In this document: in pieces, positions 58,785 through 64,000 of the stretch
Position numbering within the stretch: the stretch's first letter is position 1
How the letters are laid out: each line of letters begins with the position of its first letter
Source of the DNA: Chamaea fasciata
Lineage: Eukaryota > Chordata > Aves > Passeriformes > Sylviidae
Assembly (NCBI GenBank): GCA_029207755.1
Contig: JARCOQ010000002.1
Location: forward strand, 114,276,375-114,340,374
DNA length: 64,000 nucleotides
Direction of reading: 5' to 3'
Made by a program: the position numbers and the translations under genes
The notes under the pieces: model-generated
The model's input: only the letters and a program-made list of their open reading frames with translations
Databases searched by the model: none
What the model was told of the DNA's origin: nothing

Positions 58785-61032
58785 TGGGATGTCCGAGCTG
58801 ACCCTCCTGCCTGACTCCCTGTCTCTATCCAAGTCTGCAGGCAGCTCACACCTCACACATGGAACAAAGGGAAGCTGCCTTCTCCTCCGACTGCCTGAGG
58901 ATGAGTGATGGGGAGATGATTATGCTTCCAAACCATGACACTTTCAATTACCATTTTCCTTCATTCACAAGAGCAAAATCACACAATGATTGTCACCGTC
59001 TGACATATTTATCATTGTCAGCCTGAGCCTGCTCTCTCTACATCACAGGATTCCTCTGTTTCTCCCGGGATCCTACACAATGAAGTCGTGTCATGTGTCA
59101 TGAAACATTCGCTCACCTACCTGCAAACCAAGGGACAACAAACAACATCATTCCCTGTCCTTAGAAATGGCACTTTTTTGTTGAGGTTTAAAACCTATAC
59201 TTTTCGCTTGACAGTTTGGGTGGCAGTTTGAATTTCTTCTCCTGCTCTGTGTTTTAGTATTGTTTGAGTAGTTCTTTTGATGACAGGTAAAGAATAATTT
59301 CCTCTGAGATCTCCTGGATGGTGTACTGGCAAATTTTCTTTTCTTTTTCTTTTTTTTTTTTTTTTAATAAAGCAGAACAGAACTATCTCCAGACCTCCTG
59401 CTAAGTTAGCTTCCTATGGCATATTGCTCTTGCATGCAGTTGAGTGTCTTTTTGGTGATAACATTATTATTTAGGGGAGTATTGCTATTTCAGGCACAAG
59501 TAACTCATGCTGGTGCACTAATTTGTGGGTGAAGGCTGTGTATTTTTAGAATCCATTCAATCATGTGTGCTGGGCTGTAATGTTTCAAAGTGAAATCTTG
59601 AAAAGCACCATACAAACCCCCTGAAAAGTGAACAGAAAAACTCCTACTGTTTCTCTGCCTCCTAATTTTATCAGGTGCCCGTGATCATAGCATGAAAAGG
59701 AAAGGGAGAGATTCATGAACGCTGTGAAATTCTTTCTTTATCCCAATAATTTTGAGTGGGTAGTTCCCAGCGAGGTGTGACCTCACTGATTGCTAGTCAG
59801 GTATATCAGGAAACAAGAGTTTGTCCGGAAAAGTTGTGGATTTCCTGGAAAACTTTAAGGCCAGGCTGGCTCTCCATGAAACATTTCACTCCTGCAGGCT
59901 CCTATTTTGGACACCCCAGCTCCAATCAAATCTTTCTCTTCTCCTTCCCTCCCACTTCCACTTCCAAAGCCTTGACAAAAGATTTTACGGATCTGCATCT
60001 TCCCACTCAGCAGCAGGCGGCCTGGAAATGCTTCTTAAATGTTATTGAAACTGGTCAGGGATTAATTTCTTTTAAAATTATTAAATTGAACGAGTGATAA
60101 ACAGACCCCATAATAGAATTAATCTAAAAAAAAAAGATTAAAAATCCAAGGCCTATCACTAAGCCTTTCTAACAATCCTTGCAATGCACTTCTCTTTTCC
60201 CCATGGGATGAAACAGTCATAGCAAACAAATTTAATAATTGAAGGATAAGAGGAGGTGAAAAAGTTACCAAATGACACAAAGTTTATAATGCACAAATGA
60301 AAACGAGGGGTGGCAATGTGTAATTTCAAGTTCAGCAGAGCTTTTTCATTTTAAGGAACTCTTTTCAAACTTCCTTAGGAACAGAGAAGAGGTATACCAG
60401 AGTGGCAAACCCAAATTTTTAAGAAAAAGGAAATATATAGAGAAGGGGGCTGGGGGAAACTCATTTTTATCAAAAGATTATAATTTCAAATGGAGCCTGC
60501 ATTGTGTGTTACTATAGAAACTCCCATTTTGTGGCATGTTTGTGGGGAAAAAGTCAAAAGTTGCATTTTAATGAAGGCGATCACACATTGGCTTTCCTCG
60601 GGAAAGCCAAATAAAAGAGAAGTTTCTCTCCAAAATTGGATAATTACCCCAAATAAGGTGAGCTAATTAAGGTCACGGGGAAGGGATATTAAATCCTGAA
60701 GTGCCAATATGTTGTGTTCATTTTTTCCATGCCAGTCCCTGCCTTCCAGATTATGTATTAGATACTGCAGGAGCCTGATGGATTGAGAGGCTCGTTGCCA
60801 TGGCAATATTTGCTGCTTTGCTGGTATTCCCTACAGAAAGTAAAGGAGGGTGGGTTTTTTTTTTTTTCTTCCCTAGTCAGTTAGACAAATTGGCTAAATA
60901 TAGCCAGGGATGTTGGGGAACTGAAACAGCAGAATCTGCTGGGGGGAGGATCAGGGGAAGGACCGGCATTTATGAGGGTTGAGGAATCACAGTGGGATGT
61001 GGATCGGTGAGGAATGAGGGGAATGGGGAAAC
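58785..61032. other. Unique non-coding DNA, one conserved-looking block
   Basis: T-rich tracts lie at 59338-59367 and 60856-60870. The block 60460-60690 has no repeat signature and dense TAAT/ATTA-type words, which makes it a candidate conserved non-coding element. No exon is recognised. Confidence 0.45.
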
Positions 61033-61328
61033 AGGGAAAGGGGGAAAGGGAGAAAAGGAGAGGGGAGAGGAGAGAGGGGGAAGGAAGGAAGGAAGGAAGG
61101 AAGGAAGGAAGGAAGGAAGGAAGGAAGGAAGGAAGGAAGGAAGGAAGGAAGGAAGGAAGGAAGGAAGGAAGGAAGGAAGGAAGGAAGGAAGGAAGGAAGG
61201 AAGGAAGGAAGGAAGGAAGGAAGGAAGGAAGGAAGGAAGGAAGGAAGGAAGGAAGGAAGGAAGGAAGGAAGGAAGGAAGGAAGGAAGGAAGGAAGGAAGG
61301 AAGGAAGGAAGGAAGGAAGGAAGGAAAG
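61033..61328. repeat. (GGAA)62 in a 296-nt homopurine tract
   Basis: Pure GGAA tetramers run from 61079 to 61326 (248 bp, 62 units), preceded by 46 nt of irregular purines. There is no pyrimidine on the + strand from 61033 to 61328. The Lys-Glu-Gly-Arg frames are artefacts. Confidence 0.98.
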
Positions 61329-63001
61329 TTCTTATCTCATACTTTCAGAGCATATCTTGTTTTTAGAGATGGGGAAAGGACAACGGGCACTGCTGCCCAG
61401 GAGGAAGCGCGAGCTGCTGGTGTTTTGCTGTGCTCCAGGTAATTTATAGTCTCAGGGACAGCTAAGAGGTAAAAAAACCTCTAAAATTAATTAAAAAAAT
61501 TAAAAAAGAAAAGCAATGGAATTGCTTATCACTGAAATTGTCAGTGTAAATCACAATTTCAGCTCCAAATACAAGCCACCTTCTGTTCTGTTTTTTGGGG
61601 TTGGTTTTATTTTCTTTTCTTTTTTTTTTCTTCTTTCTTTCTTTCTTTTTTTTTTTTTTTTTTTTAATCTTTGCTCGCAGTGTTTTTAAAGCAAGGTGTT
61701 GATACCATTTCCATCCTCTTCTTGGCACAGGGAGAGCCAATGTGCTTCAGTCAGATGTTAGGGAGTACTGTCTCTTCTGTAGAGTTCAGCCTGTTGCTCG
61801 GAGGTGTGGGAAGAGTGTGACAATGTGCTTTCTTTTTAATATTAGCCCATCTCAGCCGAGCATCTATGGATTGCAGCAGAGTTTAAAAAAAAAAAAACAA
61901 AAGACAAAAAAAAAAAAAAGGCTGCTTTGTTTCTTCCTCTTATGCACAGAAATGCACTGATAAATTCATAGTGTTTGCCTTGAGGCTTAGAAAGAACCTT
62001 TCAATAAGACTGACCAGGCAGCTGTGGCTGTCCCTGGGGATAATTCACTTCCCAAGCACTCTTTCCTCCTCCTTTCCATGCCAGTCACCCATTGGAGTCT
62101 TCATTTTTTTAGGATATCAGGCAATCACACCATGCTGTGGCAAGCCATGAATGCGGCTCTTGCAGCAGGGAGTTCACACTCACAAGAAATGTGTAATTCA
62201 GGGACCTGGAGATTCCCTGAGGATGGGACTTTTCCTGGGCCTTTCCACTCATAAAAGGTGCAGGGTGGAGAGGCAGAGGAGAGAAGAGCGGGTCTAAAAC
62301 TAGGATCTCATCCCTCCTGCTTTCTGAAAGGCAGAAGAAACTTCAGAGAGAAAAAAAAAAAAAACACAGGCAGAGGGCAGAAAAAAGTGGGAGCAGGGAA
62401 GAGTGGAGGGGGATGAGAGAGGCAGGAAAGGGATATTTTGGCAGCAGATTTTCAGACTGTTCTTCACTCTCTGTGTGTCACACCGAGTTTGTATTACAGC
62501 AGTTCCAGGGATGTGATCAGGTAGAAAAGAAACACTAGACCAGTACAAGAACACCCAACCAAGCAGTGAAGGAGTGAGGGGAAGCAGTGGAATTAAAAAT
62601 GATGCTGAGAATGTGAAGTGCTATTGAGACAAAAATAACAGAGCCCTCTGCTCACACCAATAGCCAGAGCTGGCAATGAAGACAAGAGAGAGGTTTGGAA
62701 GAGAGGAGGACAGTAAAAAACCCATTATCAGGCATATTAACATTCAGCTGTCTGATAGACCTGAAAGATATTAAGACAAAAAAATCAGAGAATGAATTAG
62801 AGTCCAACAGAAACAGAAAAAAGTTGTAAAGAGAGAAGAGAAAGGTGAGAATCTTAATATCCTATTTCCACCTAGATAGCCTCCTCAAATCCACATTTCT
62901 TTGAAACTACAGGTACTAGAAGTACGCCCTTGAATCACTCACTGTTCAAAACCATCAGGCTTTGTGGTGAGGGATAATGAACAGGGGCCAAAAGTAGAGG
63001 G
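61329..63001. other. Unique non-coding DNA with T- and A-rich tracts
   Basis: A T-rich pyrimidine tract lies at 61607-61665, A-rich tracts at 61885-61919, and an A-run at 62350-62364. No exon is recognised. Confidence 0.6.
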
Positions 63002-63165
63002 AAGTTGTGGATTCCACATCCCTGGCAGTGCCCAAGGCCAGGTTGGAGGCTGCGGCTTGGAGCAGCCTGGGACAGTGGAAAGTGTCTCTGCCCATGGCAG
63101 GGGGTGGAACTAAATCATCTTTAAGGTCCCTTCCAAGCCAAACCATCCTGAGATTCCATGATTTT
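63002..63165 (+). mobile_element. CR1: CR1 LINE 3' end fragment
   Basis: Sense CR1 of about 165 bp: 'gaagttgtggattccacatc', 'ggcttggagcagcctggg', 'ctgcccatggcagggggtgg', 'ttaaggtcccttcc', and a decayed tail 'atcctgagattccatga'. Confidence 0.92.
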
Positions 63166-64000
63166 TGGAATAGAGGGATCAGGCTAATGGGAGAGGAGCT
63201 AAACGAGCAGTGACCCCAGGGATGGAGGCGATCAAAGGAGGTCTTTGGGACTTTTGATTGGTTTTGTGGTATTTTGGGTTGGGTTGGTGTTTTGGTTTGG
63301 TTTGGGTTTTTTGGTTGTTTTGGTTTTTGGGGTTTTTTTGTTTGTTTGTTTGTTTTTGGTTTCGTTTGGGTTTTTTTTTAAGGGGAAAGCTGGCTTTTTA
63401 AAAATAACTCACACAAAATAAATGACAAAAAAGAATCATCCTATCATAGAAGAAGGATGTAGGATCACTGGGAATGAACATGAGCTCGTAAAACAAAGAA
63501 AGAAAAAGAAGAAAATAAAAGGTGCATATAAAGGAGATCCAAGGAGAAAGAGCACAGGAGCTGAGGATCAGCAAGAGAGGAGCACAGCAAACTCTTTAGA
63601 GATCTAGAAAAGCACAGGAGGGATTCATGGTCTCCTTGATGAGAACAAACAAATTAAAGATGCCATCAGCAAACTGAGCTGGAGCACTTTCAGAGGAGCA
63701 GCTCCAGTGAATGTTTTCTACATAGGACACAGGAAAACAGAGAATTGGGGTCCCTGTGGAAATCCTCATCCACAGTGTCTCTCCATGATCATCACAGATC
63801 ATGGCTATGAGGCCATTATACTCAAATAAATGCCAGCTGCACACCTGTGTATATATATATAAAAAAATGGATTTTCTTAGGCATAGACTGGGAGGAGCTT
63901 AATTTTCCACATGGGGCTATTGGTTTCCATGCCAGGATTTTCAACAGAAAATGTCAAAGAATTGAGGAGAACAAAAATGTGGGTGGGACGTGTCGTATCA
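63166..64000. other. Unique non-coding DNA with a T/G-rich tract
   Basis: A T-rich tract broken by GG and GGG lies at 63253-63380. It is the strand complement of the A-plus-CC tracts elsewhere in the window. A short (TA)n is at 63849-63861. No exon is recognised up to the window edge. Confidence 0.6.

Noticed and set aside
59830..59880. Further CR1 fragment suggested by 'ttaaggccaggctgg'
   Set aside because: Only about 20 bp resemble CR1 and the flanking block order does not fit.
60992..61442. Lys-Glu-Gly-Arg repeat proteins
   Set aside because: Pure translation of the GGAA microsatellite.

Overview
This window looks like 64 kb of gene-free DNA from a bird, most likely a songbird. The evidence is about two dozen 5'-truncated CR1 LINE fragments on both strands, all carrying the CR1 3' untranslated signature: a run around 'ctgcccatggcaggggtgg', then 'ttaaggtcccttccaaccc', then an octamer tail of the ATTCTATG type. 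There are also several solo LTRs of avian endogenous retrovirus type, many short A-rich tracts interrupted by CC, and no bacterial-style gene organisation. I found no protein-coding exon, tRNA, rRNA or CRISPR array that I can support. The longest open frames (250-290 codons) lie antisense inside GC-rich CR1 copies, and the other long frames are simple repeats or chance frames.

Layout. 1-15 kb: unique AT-rich DNA with short CR1 fragments, a (GGGAA)n tract at 4.3 kb, an (AAT)n/(GAT)n tract at 5.8 kb, a palindromic 29-bp minisatellite at 10.5 kb and a (GGA)n/(GGAGAA)n tract at 14.8 kb. 15-16.3 kb: LTR-like DNA. 19.7-22.4 kb: an antisense CR1, an LTR split by a second LTR, and a third LTR. 24.1-25.6 kb: an AT-rich island, a CR1, and the first copy of a 785-bp unit (CR1 plus a 340-bp non-CR1 tail). 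26-31 kb: one older CR1 and simple repeats. 31.8-36.4 kb: two direct copies of a 457-bp segment 4.15 kb apart. 37.3 kb: an LTR 5' fragment. 38-44.6 kb: CR1 copies, a 410-bp tandem duplication at 41 kb, and a long CR1 at 43.8 kb that still shows the end of its ORF2. 47-54 kb: three CR1 copies, one split by a solo LTR with a perfect 6-bp target-site duplication. 57.8-58.8 kb: the second, inverted copy of the 785-bp unit, fused to another CR1 3' end. 61.0-61.3 kb: a 296-nt uninterrupted purine tract containing (GGAA)62. The rest, to 64 kb, is unique DNA with one CR1.

No genes work together here. The history is one of repeated CR1 insertion, LTR insertion followed by LTR-LTR recombination, and local duplication. 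The most notable structure is the young inverted 785-bp pair 33 kb apart. I see no convincing evidence of a new functional system. Repeat family names come from recalled consensus features, not from a database search, and element edges are usually good to about 5-15 bp.
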